From Prevotella sp. (GTDB lineage: Bacteria; Bacteroidota; Bacteroidia; Bacteroidales; Bacteroidaceae), in assembly GCA_016291595.1 (NCBI GenBank), contig JAEEXN010000002.1, forward strand, positions 1 to 64,000: a stretch of 64,000 bases of DNA. Direction: 5' to 3'. The notes under the pieces are model-generated. The model saw only the letters and a program-made list of their open reading frames with translations. It ran no database searches and was not told the origin of the DNA. This document shows, one piece after another, positions 36,041-43,062 of this stretch. Every line of letters starts with the position of its first letter. Within the stretch, counting starts at the first letter, position 1. A program made the translations under genes and the position numbers.

Positions 36041-36073
36041 CGGGAATTATTTGGTTTTCTCAAATAATTCCCG
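36041..36073 (+). terminator. Hairpin ending the secG operon
   Basis: CGGGAATTATTTG (36041-36053) pairs exactly with CAAATAATTCCCG (36061-36073) around a 7-base loop. An A-run precedes it but no T-run follows. It overlaps the promoter of the next gene, tRNA-His. Confidence 0.65.
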
Positions 36074-36081
36074 TACCTTTG
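36050..36081 (+). promoter_or_regulatory. tRNA-His promoter embedded in the secG hairpin
   Basis: TTTG (36050-36053), 20 bases, TACCTTTG (36074-36081): full consensus, 28 bases before the tRNA. The -33 box is the top of the hairpin stem. Confidence 0.7.
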
Positions 36082-36109
36082 CACTCGCTTTAGAAAAAGA
36101 AGCGCACAT

Positions 36110-36184
36110 GGTGCCCGTAGTTCAGTTGGTTAGAGCGTCAGATTGTGGTTCTGAATGTCGTGGGTTCGAGTCCCACCGGGCACC
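36110..36184 (+). tRNA. tRNA-His (anticodon GTG)
   Basis: The cloverleaf folds fully. The acceptor stem GTGCCCG (36111-36117) pairs with CGGGCAC (36177-36183). The D-loop contains AGTTGGTTAGAGC, the anticodon arm CAGATTGTGGTTCTG carries GTG, and the T-arm is GTGGGTTCGAGTCCCAC. The extra G at 36110 pairs with C at 36184, the G-1:C73 hallmark of tRNA-His. CCA is not encoded. Confidence 0.96.
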
Positions 36185-36191
36185 CTTTAGA

Positions 36192-36230
36192 AGTCTTGTA
36201 AGTCAATAACTTACGAGGCTTTTTCTTTTT
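36192..36230 (+). terminator. Intrinsic terminator of tRNA-His
   Basis: AGTCTTGTAAGT (36192-36203) pairs with ACTTACGAGGCT (36209-36220) through G-U wobbles, with loop CAATA, followed by TTTTCTTTTT. Confidence 0.88.
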
Positions 36231-36687
36231 ACTTTTAAGCCAAGTAATATATTTAATTTTAACTTAAATTCTGGTGGTTTTGTGTCAAAACAGAGAATAA
36301 TGGCGCAAAAACCAATCAGGCATAGTCAGATAAAAATCAAGCACAAGCAACTGATTATTAAGCAATTACAGTATTACACCATACCAAGAAATCGACTTAT
36401 ACATTAATTCTAAAGCATTTTGCGCCTTTTTTTTCGAAGAATGGGAACCATATCCAAAAGTGAAACTACCAAAATAAGACTTGCATATTATCCAATAGAT
36501 ATGTAAATTGCTAACTTTCAAGACTTATTAATGATTAAGCATGACATTCAGACGTGTATTCTGAGTGTTGCGACAATCAGAATTATTATAATTTACAGGA
36601 ATAGCTGATTATCCTAATATGACTTAGTAACTCATGGTTACGCCTCCGTCTCAATGGGAATGGAAGTGGAAATAGTGTCATTGTTAT
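36231..36687. other. Gene-free spacer between tRNA-His and hsp20
   Basis: About 455 AT-rich bases. I find no credible coding frame. A few CAATCA/CAATTA words near 36313-36368 recall the 11-bp islands but without a steady period. Confidence 0.4.
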
Positions 36688-36722
36688 AAAAAAAGCCCGG
36701 CTTGCATATTGCAGGTCGGACT
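36688..36722 (-). terminator. Intrinsic terminator of hsp20
   Basis: The stem 36694-36706 / 36710-36722 is GC-rich with one mismatch and a 3-base loop. On the minus strand it is followed by a T-run (36688-36694). Confidence 0.82.
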
Positions 36723-36750
36723 TTGATTAGTTATTTGAGCCATCTTTTTC

Positions 36751-37176
36751 TTATGAGACCTCAATGGCCTTGGTGACCTTCTCCTTCGGAGCGGTCTTCG
36801 GCATGGTGATAGTCAGGATGCCGTCCTCGACCTTGGCGGAAATCTGGTCTTTCACCACATCGTCTGGCAGCACATAGTTCTGCTCGTAGTTTGAGTAGCT
36901 GAACTCGCGGCGTAGATAGTGATGGTGTTTGTCCTCATGCTTGTGTTCCTGTTTGTTCTCAATGGCGATGGTGAGGTTGCCCTCGTCGTTGATGCGTACG
37001 CGGCAATATTCTTTCTTGATGCCTGGAGCTGCAAGTTCCATCGTGTAGGCCTCCTCACTCTCCTTGACATTGACTGCGGGTGCTGTACTGTTGGCACGAG
37101 GCATAAAATCAGTGTTAAAGAAATCATCAAACATTGTTGGGAACCAACCGTTGCTTTTAATTAATCCGTTCAACAT
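36751..37176 (-). CDS. Small heat shock protein, Hsp20/alpha-crystallin family
   Basis: A 141-residue ATP-independent holdase. The alpha-crystallin domain spans about 35-130, beginning APAVNVKESEEAYTMELAAPG and ending with the conserved KVEDGILTITMPK. The C-terminal IxV-type tail is KAIEVS. A His-rich loop (QEHKHEDKHHHYLRREF) sits in the middle of the domain. Its start is supported by an AGGAGG Shine-Dalgarno, rare in this window. It is monocistronic between its own terminator and a long regulatory region. Confidence 0.94.
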   Translation of the reverse strand: MLNGLIKSNGWFPTMFDDFFNTDFMPRANSTAPAVNVKESEEAYTMELAAPGIKKEYCRVRINDEGNLTIAIENKQEHKHEDKHHHYLRREFSYSNYEQNYVLPDDVVKDQISAKVEDGILTITMPKTAPKEKVTKAIEVS

Positions 37177-37184
37177 AACTTTTA

Positions 37185-37190
37185 CCTCCT
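37185..37190 (-). promoter_or_regulatory. Strong Shine-Dalgarno before hsp20
   Basis: The minus strand reads AGGAGG eight bases before the ATG at 37176, preceded by TATAAT. Most genes here lack such a site, so this message may be translated unusually strongly or under different control. Confidence 0.65.
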
Positions 37191-37362
37191 AATTATACTT
37201 TTTTGTTTAACGTATATTCTTGATCGCCTCGGCTCATTCCCGAGCAGGCTCGCCTACCCGTGGCCTTTCGCTTCAGCTTTCACTAACAGTGAAGCAAAGT
37301 ACATGCCTACTGAAAGAATCCGTGCCAGAATGACAATCGTGGAAGTCAAACTGGCACAGAAT

Positions 37363-37409
37363 TTAAACTCGCTTAAACTATACTGACATTTTATTAAACT
37401 CGTTTAAAC
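37363..37409. promoter_or_regulatory. Paired GTTTAA direct-repeat sites upstream of hsp20
   Basis: TTAAACTCGCTTAAAC (37363-37378) and TTAAACTCGTTTAAAC (37394-37409) are 31 bases apart, three helical turns. Read on the minus strand each is GTTTAA-N4-GTTTAA, a 10-base step. This pattern suits a dimeric activator binding one DNA face. The hsp20 start is about 190 bases downstream. Confidence 0.55.
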
Positions 37410-37921
37410 CTTAAAACTAAAATACATTTTGATTATTGCTCACTTATTCGTATTTTTCAATCAGATTAGAAAATCGTTCTTTCATAATAGAAGAGACAGG
37501 CATTCACAAGCGAAGAGGATGTTTCCAAGCAGGGATTGTTTTTTTGTAACTATACTTATACCGACTTGTACTACCTTATTTAAATCTAATATGATTGCAG
37601 GGAATATCAAGAACAATGATGATAATTCTCTTACTTGCAACTTTCAACTTACATTGTATTAGAAAAGATCAAATAACATTTGTTGTTTGCCTTGATAGAA
37701 CAGCCTTCTCTCACTATAGAGGGCTATTCCACAAGAACAATCACCATTCATATTCACTTGCCTCATAATTGATGAGTAACTCTAAATCGGACGATTGTGC
37801 CAATCTGTAAAAATTGGAGGATGCAGATGGATAAAAGAATTTACAAATTGCAAAAGAAATGTAGGTTTAGAAAGCAAAATGTAAGAACAAACAAAAACTA
37901 AAAGAAAAAGTATGTGAAAGT
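37410..37921. other. Gene-free spacer upstream of dapF
   Basis: About 510 AT-rich bases. A 77-codon open frame at 37429-37662 has no recognisable features and is not called. Nothing else is seen apart from the elements listed at its ends. Confidence 0.4.
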
Positions 37922-37986
37922 TTTGTGTTTCAGCCACGATATATTAATTTTACACCCAAAATAAAAAACGCCTCATAATATAGGCG
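37922..37986 (+). promoter_or_regulatory. dapF promoter and leader hairpin
   Basis: TTTG (37922-37925), 19 bases, TAATTTTA (37945-37952), one base off the -7 consensus. The leader contains CGCCT (37969-37973) pairing with AGGCG (37982-37986). The dapF start is 50 bases further on. Confidence 0.45.
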
Positions 37987-38036
37987 ATGATCAGCTATAG
38001 ACAGCCCACACAAAAATAAGCGATTTCTTTGATAAA

Positions 38037-38846
38037 ATGAAAAAGATTCCCTTCACCAAAATGCATGGAGCTGGCAACGACTACATTTACATCAACACGA
38101 TGCTCCACGAGATACCCAACCCTTCAGAGACAGCCATTCTTTGGAGTGACCGCCACAAAGGCATCGGTTCCGACGGACTCGTGTTGATAGGTTATTCACC
38201 GACTCCAGAGGCAGATTTCAGCATGCGCATCTTCAATGCAGATGGCAGTGAAGCCATGATGTGCGGCAATGCTTCCAGGTGTATCGGAAAATACCTTTTT
38301 GAGCGCGGATTGACAACCAAGACCACCATCCGTTTGCATACGCTTTCAGGTATTAAGACACTGAACTTAAATGTGAAAGACGGTATCGTTGAGGAGGTAA
38401 CGGTAGACATGCTTGAGCCATCTTTAATCAATGAGGAACAGTTCGTTACGTCTTTCGGTTTAAGTGAAGGTACATTTGTATCGATGGGCAATCCTCATTA
38501 CGTCATCTTCACGGACAACGTGGATCAGGCAGATGAAAGAGGTATAGTCTTGGAGCATCACCCAGCCTTTCCACAACGCTGCAATATTGAGTTCGCTCAT
38601 GTAGAGAAAGATGGCAGCATCCGCACCCGCGTATGGGAACGAGGCAGTGGAATCACTATGGCTTGCGGTACGGGTGCCTGTGCAACGGCAGTGGCAGCAG
38701 CGCTTACGGGTCGTGCTGGCAGGAAATCTCAAATCGTCATGGATGGCGGAACACTCTGTGTCAAGTGGCATGAAACCGACAATCATGTATATATGACGGG
38801 GCCTGCAGAATTCGTTTTTGACGGAGAGGCATCTATTATGGATTAG
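38037..38846 (+). CDS. dapF: Diaminopimelate epimerase
   Basis: Interconverts LL- and meso-diaminopimelate for lysine and peptidoglycan synthesis. The 269-residue, cofactor-free racemase has its two catalytic cysteines in MCGNASRC (about residue 76) and [10 protein letters not shown] (about 212). The N-terminal [12 protein letters not shown] is diagnostic. dapL, the enzyme that makes its LL substrate, starts 24 bases downstream, so the aminotransferase branch of the pathway is used here. Confidence 0.96.
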   Translation: MKKIPFTKMHGAGNDYIYINTMLHEIPNPSETAILWSDRHKGIGSDGLVLIGYSPTPEADFSMRIFNADGSEAMMCGNASRCIGKYLFERGLTTKTTIRLHTLSGIKTLNLNVKDGIVEEVTVDMLEPSLINEEQFVTSFGLSEGTFVSMGNPHYVIFTDNVDQADERGIVLEHHPAFPQRCNIEFAHVEKDGSIRTRVWERGSGITMACGTGACATAVAAALTGRAGRKSQIVMDGGTLCVKWHETDNHVYMTGPAEFVFDGEASIMD

Positions 38847-38870
38847 GCAAACAGTAACAACACTTGCATT

Positions 38871-40109
38871 ATGGCTTTAGTAAACATTCATTTTTTAAAC
38901 TTGCAAAGCAATTACCTATTCGCTGATATTGCAAAGAAGGTGAATGCCTTCAAAGTGATGCATCCGAAAGCGGATGTTATCTCACTCGGCATTGGCGACG
39001 TTACCCAACCGCTGTGTCCTGCGGTTATCAAAGCCATGCACAAAGCGACGGAAGAGTTGGCTACTACAGAAGGATTCCACGGCTACGGACCGGAACAAGG
39101 CTACCCTTTTCTGCGCGAGGCAATCCTCAAAAACGACTTCCTGCCGCGTGGTATTCACCTTGACATCGACGAAGTGTTCATTAACGACGGTGCTAAAAGT
39201 GATACAGGCAATATTCAGGAACTGTTACACTGGGATAACTTCATCGGCGTGACCGATCCTATTTATCCCGTGTATATCGACTCTAACGTGATGATTGGTC
39301 GTTGTGGCACTTTTCGTGATGGAAGATGGACAAACGTACGCTATATTCCCTGTACAGCCGAGAACGGTTTTGTGCCAGAGATTCCCAAAAACCGCCATAT
39401 GGACGTCATTTACCTATGTTACCCTAATAATCCGACAGGTACGGTCATCTCAAAACAAGAATTGCGTAAATGGGTTAACTACGCGCTGAAAAACGATGCA
39501 CTTATCCTTTATGATGCTGCCTATCAGGCCTACATTCGCGACCCGGACATTCCCCGCAGTATCTATGAAATCCGTGGTGCCAGAAAATGTGCCATCGAAT
39601 TCCATTCATATTCTAAGACCGCAGGTTTTACTGGCGTTCGCTGCGGTTACACAATTGTTCCTAAAGACTTAACAGTATCTACTTTCGAAGGAGAGCGTAT
39701 CTCCGTAAACCATTTATGGAATCGCCGCCAGTGCACTAAGTTTAATGGTGCCAGTTATATAAGCCAGCGTGCGGCAGAGGCCATCTATACTCCTGAGGGC
39801 AGGCAGCAGGTACAGACTACCATCGATTACTATATGTCGAACGCACGCCTGATGTTAGACACCCTGCGCGACCTTGGCTATGAAGTATATGGTGGAGAGA
39901 ACGCACCCTACCTCTGGCTGAGGACACCCAATGGAACGACTTCATGGCAGTTTTTCGAGGAATTGCTCTATGGCGCTAACGTAGTCTGTACCCCAGGCGT
40001 CGGTTTCGGTCCTTCCGGCGAGGGTTATGTACGCCTTACCGCTTTTGGCAGTCATGAAAGTACAAAAGAAGCATTGGCGAGAATAAAAGACTGGACTCAT
40101 TCACATTAA
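38871..40109 (+). CDS. dapL: LL-diaminopimelate aminotransferase
   Basis: Makes LL-diaminopimelate from tetrahydrodipicolinate and glutamate in one step, bypassing the succinylase or acetylase routes. The 412-residue fold-type I PLP enzyme has the PLP lysine in SYSKTAGFTGVRCGY, the GIGDVTQPL N-terminal motif, CYPNNPTGTV and the Asp in LILYDAAYQAYI. All are characteristic of DapL. The gene pairs with dapF. Confidence 0.95.
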   Translation: MALVNIHFLNLQSNYLFADIAKKVNAFKVMHPKADVISLGIGDVTQPLCPAVIKAMHKATEELATTEGFHGYGPEQGYPFLREAILKNDFLPRGIHLDIDEVFINDGAKSDTGNIQELLHWDNFIGVTDPIYPVYIDSNVMIGRCGTFRDGRWTNVRYIPCTAENGFVPEIPKNRHMDVIYLCYPNNPTGTVISKQELRKWVNYALKNDALILYDAAYQAYIRDPDIPRSIYEIRGARKCAIEFHSYSKTAGFTGVRCGYTIVPKDLTVSTFEGERISVNHLWNRRQCTKFNGASYISQRAAEAIYTPEGRQQVQTTIDYYMSNARLMLDTLRDLGYEVYGGENAPYLWLRTPNGTTSWQFFEELLYGANVVCTPGVGFGPSGEGYVRLTAFGSHESTKEALARIKDWTHSH

Positions 40110-40137
40110 TTCAATCAAACGACAGAAACAGAAAAGT

Positions 40138-40213
40138 CTCAGAAAACATAAAGGAAAAACCTGTTCTTTTATTTGCTTTCCGAGATGGAGAATCTTCAGC
40201 ACATCCAAAGGTG
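40138..40213. repeat. Decayed copy of the promoter-bearing repeat (locus C)
   Basis: AAAGGAAAAACCTGTTCTTTT with TTTGCTTTCCGAGATGGAG (two adjacent pieces) and a terminal CCAAAGGTGCAAG follow the order of locus A, in the same orientation. The terminal box is CACCTTTG on the minus strand, one base off the -7 consensus. It lies downstream of dapL and drives nothing obvious. Confidence 0.5.
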
Positions 40214-40283
40214 CAAGATTTCTGATTAAGGGAGAATGAAAAAAATGTTTGTTTCTTCGAGCGTGAAAAAAATGGATTTTCAG

Positions 40284-40291
40284 TATATTTG
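40284..40291 (+). promoter_or_regulatory. -7 element of the ABM-domain gene
   Basis: TATATTTG matches TAnnTTTG and lies 37 bases before the ATG at 40329. No TTTG is found at the -33 position. It makes a start at the in-frame ATG 40236 unlikely. Confidence 0.5.
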
Positions 40292-40328
40292 CAGCAGGAA
40301 AATATACACTATAGGTGTTTTCGAAAAA

Positions 40329-41258
40329 ATGAAGAAAAATCTCATATTTGTAATCTGCATGATGTACGGTGTGTTTGTTCAGGCTCAGGACATACAGGGA
40401 TTTGTAAACAGACAGTTGGAGGTTTATCCTAAATCTCGCTTGCTGGACATCTACAAATCTTGTTTTCAAGACTATATGGGCGCAGAGCATTTGGTGACAG
40501 ATCGTCAGCTTGTAAAAGCCTATCTGGATGAGGAACTGCAAGCCAACAGCATTGACGACCTTATGCCCTGGTATGATGAGCCTTGCGGTATAGAGGGTAA
40601 TTATGTGCGTATCAGCATCAGGACTGTTCTAGAGGGTTTCATCACAAAAGAAATGTTGCTCGATGCCTTTATCCGTAGTGCTAACGGCAAACGCCCTTCC
40701 GTAGAATCGTGGAAAAACAGATGGAAAACCATTGTTGACATCGTTGACAAAATGAATCTCCATTTACCACACTATCCTGAAGACCGTGCCTTTATTGACA
40801 GCATACTGGCCGTCGGGAAATACGCCATCAGCCACTCTCCAGATTATCGTAAGGCATATCGCCCACACTACAGGATTGTAGAACGAAGCATATACGAACA
40901 TGAAATCAAACCGCTACTTGAGGCGAACCGCATGTTGGTAAGAATAGCGGAAATTGAAGTTTACCCTCAGTATCTAACGGACTATTTGAAAGCCGCCAGG
41001 AATGTGGGAGCTGAGTCTGTCAGGAAGGAGTCAGGTGTAATTTGCATCTTTCCGAATCAAATGAATGAGAATGAGAATATGTTTCGTATTGTGGAAATAT
41101 ATCGCAACAAGGCGGCTTACGAACATCACTTAACTACGGAACACTTTCAGACATATAAACAAGAAACGCTTCACATGGTCAAGGAACTCAAGCTGGTAGA
41201 CTTGAAGCCTCTTGATATCAATGCGATGCCTTCGATATTCATAAAACTCAAGCCCTAA
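40329..41258 (+). CDS. Exported protein with C-terminal antibiotic biosynthesis monooxygenase (ABM)-like domain
   Basis: A 309-residue protein. Residues 1-18 (MKKNLIFVICMMYGVFVQAQ region) are a signal peptide. Residues about 20-205 form a helical domain I do not recognise (DYMGAEHLVTDRQLVKAYLDEEL, PHYRIVERSIYEHEIKPLL). Residues about 210-300 resemble the ferredoxin-like ABM/YgiN fold: RIAEIEVYPQYLTDYL, then ESGVICIFP and FRIVEIYRNKAAYEHHLTTEHFQTY. ABM domains are usually small cytoplasmic enzymes, so the exported fusion is uncommon. The start at 40329 is set by the signal peptide. Confidence 0.72.
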   Translation: MKKNLIFVICMMYGVFVQAQDIQGFVNRQLEVYPKSRLLDIYKSCFQDYMGAEHLVTDRQLVKAYLDEELQANSIDDLMPWYDEPCGIEGNYVRISIRTVLEGFITKEMLLDAFIRSANGKRPSVESWKNRWKTIVDIVDKMNLHLPHYPEDRAFIDSILAVGKYAISHSPDYRKAYRPHYRIVERSIYEHEIKPLLEANRMLVRIAEIEVYPQYLTDYLKAARNVGAESVRKESGVICIFPNQMNENENMFRIVEIYRNKAAYEHHLTTEHFQTYKQETLHMVKELKLVDLKPLDINAMPSIFIKLKP

Positions 41259-41393
41259 TACCAGAATGACAAATATCGGGAGAAGCTGTGATCTTTTTCA
41301 TTCTGCCCACTTAAAGAGGCTCAAGAATCCCTTGTCATTCTCCTTGAGTCCGGCTCCCTGAGCTATGGGCAGTATACACGTCTGTGTGCTGCT

Positions 41394-41711
41394 CTATTTC
41401 TTTTTCTGCTTAGGGGCTGGGAGAGCTTTGCATGTTTCGCTGACCAATGACGACAGATAGTCACGGTCATCCACGTCTGCAATGTAAAAATAATCCTTGG
41501 CACCATCGTAAGGGGGAAGCAGTTCTACATCACGAAGAAGGGAACGGCCTGCCTCTGTTGGCTTGACGTAAAACCTATCATCACAGATAAGACCGAATAT
41601 CTTACCATTACAATAGATGCCGTAGTCACCAAACATTTTCTTGACTGTTATCTCTCCAGCACCCGAACACTGGTCAGCAATGTACTGTACGAAATCTGCG
41701 TTACTTGCCAT
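41394..41711 (-). CDS. TfoX/Sxy N-terminal domain protein
   Basis: A 105-residue protein started at the ATG at 41711 (MASNADFVQYI); the open frame further upstream (to 41912) is an AT-rich artefact overlapping the RND leader. It has the family pattern VKKMFGDYGIYCNGKIFGLICDD followed by FYVKP. TfoX-N proteins include competence regulators, but the single-domain forms have no assigned role. A Lys-rich C terminus (PAPKQKKK) could bind nucleic acid. Confidence 0.82.
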   Translation of the reverse strand: MASNADFVQYIADQCSGAGEITVKKMFGDYGIYCNGKIFGLICDDRFYVKPTEAGRSLLRDVELLPPYDGAKDYFYIADVDDRDYLSSLVSETCKALPAPKQKKK

Positions 41712-41875
41712 CACACTATTTTCATAAATGACAGGAGGACGGTGTCGGCCTTCACCAAGGATTAGAAGACGCATTATCCCCGTCGCTATCATCCTCTTGA
41801 TTACTTGTTTGTTGCAAAGATAGAAAAAATTGTTGAAAACGAAAAGAAAAAGAAACGACAAGAAGATTTTTTTCG

Positions 41876-41883
41876 TATATTTG
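41876..41883 (+). promoter_or_regulatory. -7 element of the RND operon
   Basis: TATATTTG lies 27 bases before the adaptor start; no clear -33 TTTG. Confidence 0.45.
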
Positions 41884-41910
41884 CAACATGAACTAGGCAA
41901 CTCTTGAAAC

Positions 41911-43053
41911 ATGACAAAGAGATTCTATATTTACTATTTCTTCATTTCTGTAATCTATCTGCTGACTTTGTCGTGCAGCGGAGAGAAGAAGAAGGCGCAC
42001 GATGCGGCGCAGTACAAGACCATGGTGGTGAGCCGGAAGGACATGACGCTCACGCAGCAGTATAGTGCCCGGCTGACAGGTCGGCAGATTGTAGAGATAC
42101 GTCCACAGGTGACGGGCAACATTACCCGTATCTGCACGGGTGAGGGCAAGGCCGTCAGACGCGGTCAGGCTCTTTTCATTATCGATCAAGTGCCTTATCG
42201 GGCAGCTTTAGAAGTAGCTGTTGCTAACCGTAAGAGCGCTGAGGCCAAGCTGGCAACAGCACGGATGAAATACGAGAGTGAGTCGCAGTTGAGGGACGGA
42301 AGCGTGGTGAGCGACTACAGTGTCGAGACCAGCCGCCATGCGCTACTCGAGGCAGAGGCCGCCCTTGCACAAGCCAGGGCGCAGGAGAAAAATGCGCGCT
42401 GGCAACTATCGTGTACCGTGGTGAAGAGTCCCGTCGACGGTGTAGCCTCGATGATTCCCTGGCATGTAGGGGCACTTGTCGGCAGCAATATTAGCGAGCC
42501 GCTGGTAACCGTGGCCGACGACAGTCAGATGTACGCATATTTCTCTGTCACAGAGCGTTTCGCCATCGATCTCATCAGCCGTTACGGTTCTAGCACTGAC
42601 TTCATTAAGCAAGCACCGGCGGTGAGGCTTCACCTGGCCAGTGGTGCTGACTACGGCACTGAAGGACACATCGATGCCGTAAGCGGAACCGTAGACGCCT
42701 CAACGGGAGCCGTCACGCTGCGTGCCACCTTCCAGAATCCCAACCATCTGCTGCGCGACGGTGGCAGTGCGACGGTCATTGTACCCACCTATCAGCAACA
42801 ATGTATTGTCATCCCGCAAGAGGCAACTTACGAGTTGCAGAACCGCACGTTCGTATATCGGGTGACCGGTGGCAAGACAAAGGCGACACCTGTTAAACTA
42901 TTCCCCCAAAACAATGGGAAGGAATATATCGTGGAGGAAGGACTCAACGAGGGCGACACCATTATTGCTGAAGGTGCGGGACTACTGAGGGAAGGAATTG
43001 ATGTAAGTGGTAATAACAGAGTGGGGAAAGGTGAGAATAGAGGAAAGAAATAA
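41911..43053 (+). CDS. RND efflux periplasmic adaptor (membrane fusion protein)
   Basis: A 380-residue AcrA/MexA-type lipoprotein linking the inner membrane pump to an outer membrane channel. The signal has lipobox TLSC (Cys22). The lipoyl half-motif EIRPQVTGNITRICTGEGKAVRRGQ is followed by a coiled-coil hairpin rich in Ala (about 90-150) and the second half VKSPVDGVASM. The beta-barrel and membrane-proximal domains follow. The pump gene begins 9 bases downstream. No outer membrane channel gene is attached. Confidence 0.92.
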   Translation: MTKRFYIYYFFISVIYLLTLSCSGEKKKAHDAAQYKTMVVSRKDMTLTQQYSARLTGRQIVEIRPQVTGNITRICTGEGKAVRRGQALFIIDQVPYRAALEVAVANRKSAEAKLATARMKYESESQLRDGSVVSDYSVETSRHALLEAEAALAQARAQEKNARWQLSCTVVKSPVDGVASMIPWHVGALVGSNISEPLVTVADDSQMYAYFSVTERFAIDLISRYGSSTDFIKQAPAVRLHLASGADYGTEGHIDAVSGTVDASTGAVTLRATFQNPNHLLRDGGSATVIVPTYQQQCIVIPQEATYELQNRTFVYRVTGGKTKATPVKLFPQNNGKEYIVEEGLNEGDTIIAEGAGLLREGIDVSGNNRVGKGENRGKK

Positions 43054-43062
43054 GCAGGAGTT

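Noticed and set aside
37315..37358. Possible sigma-54 (-24/-12) promoter for hsp20
   Set aside because: TGGCAC boxes exist on both strands but the -12 part reads CTTT or TTAA where TTGC is needed.
37429..37662. 77-codon open frame upstream of dapF
   Set aside because: No recognisable domain, promoter or ribosome site; composition is that of the AT-rich spacer.
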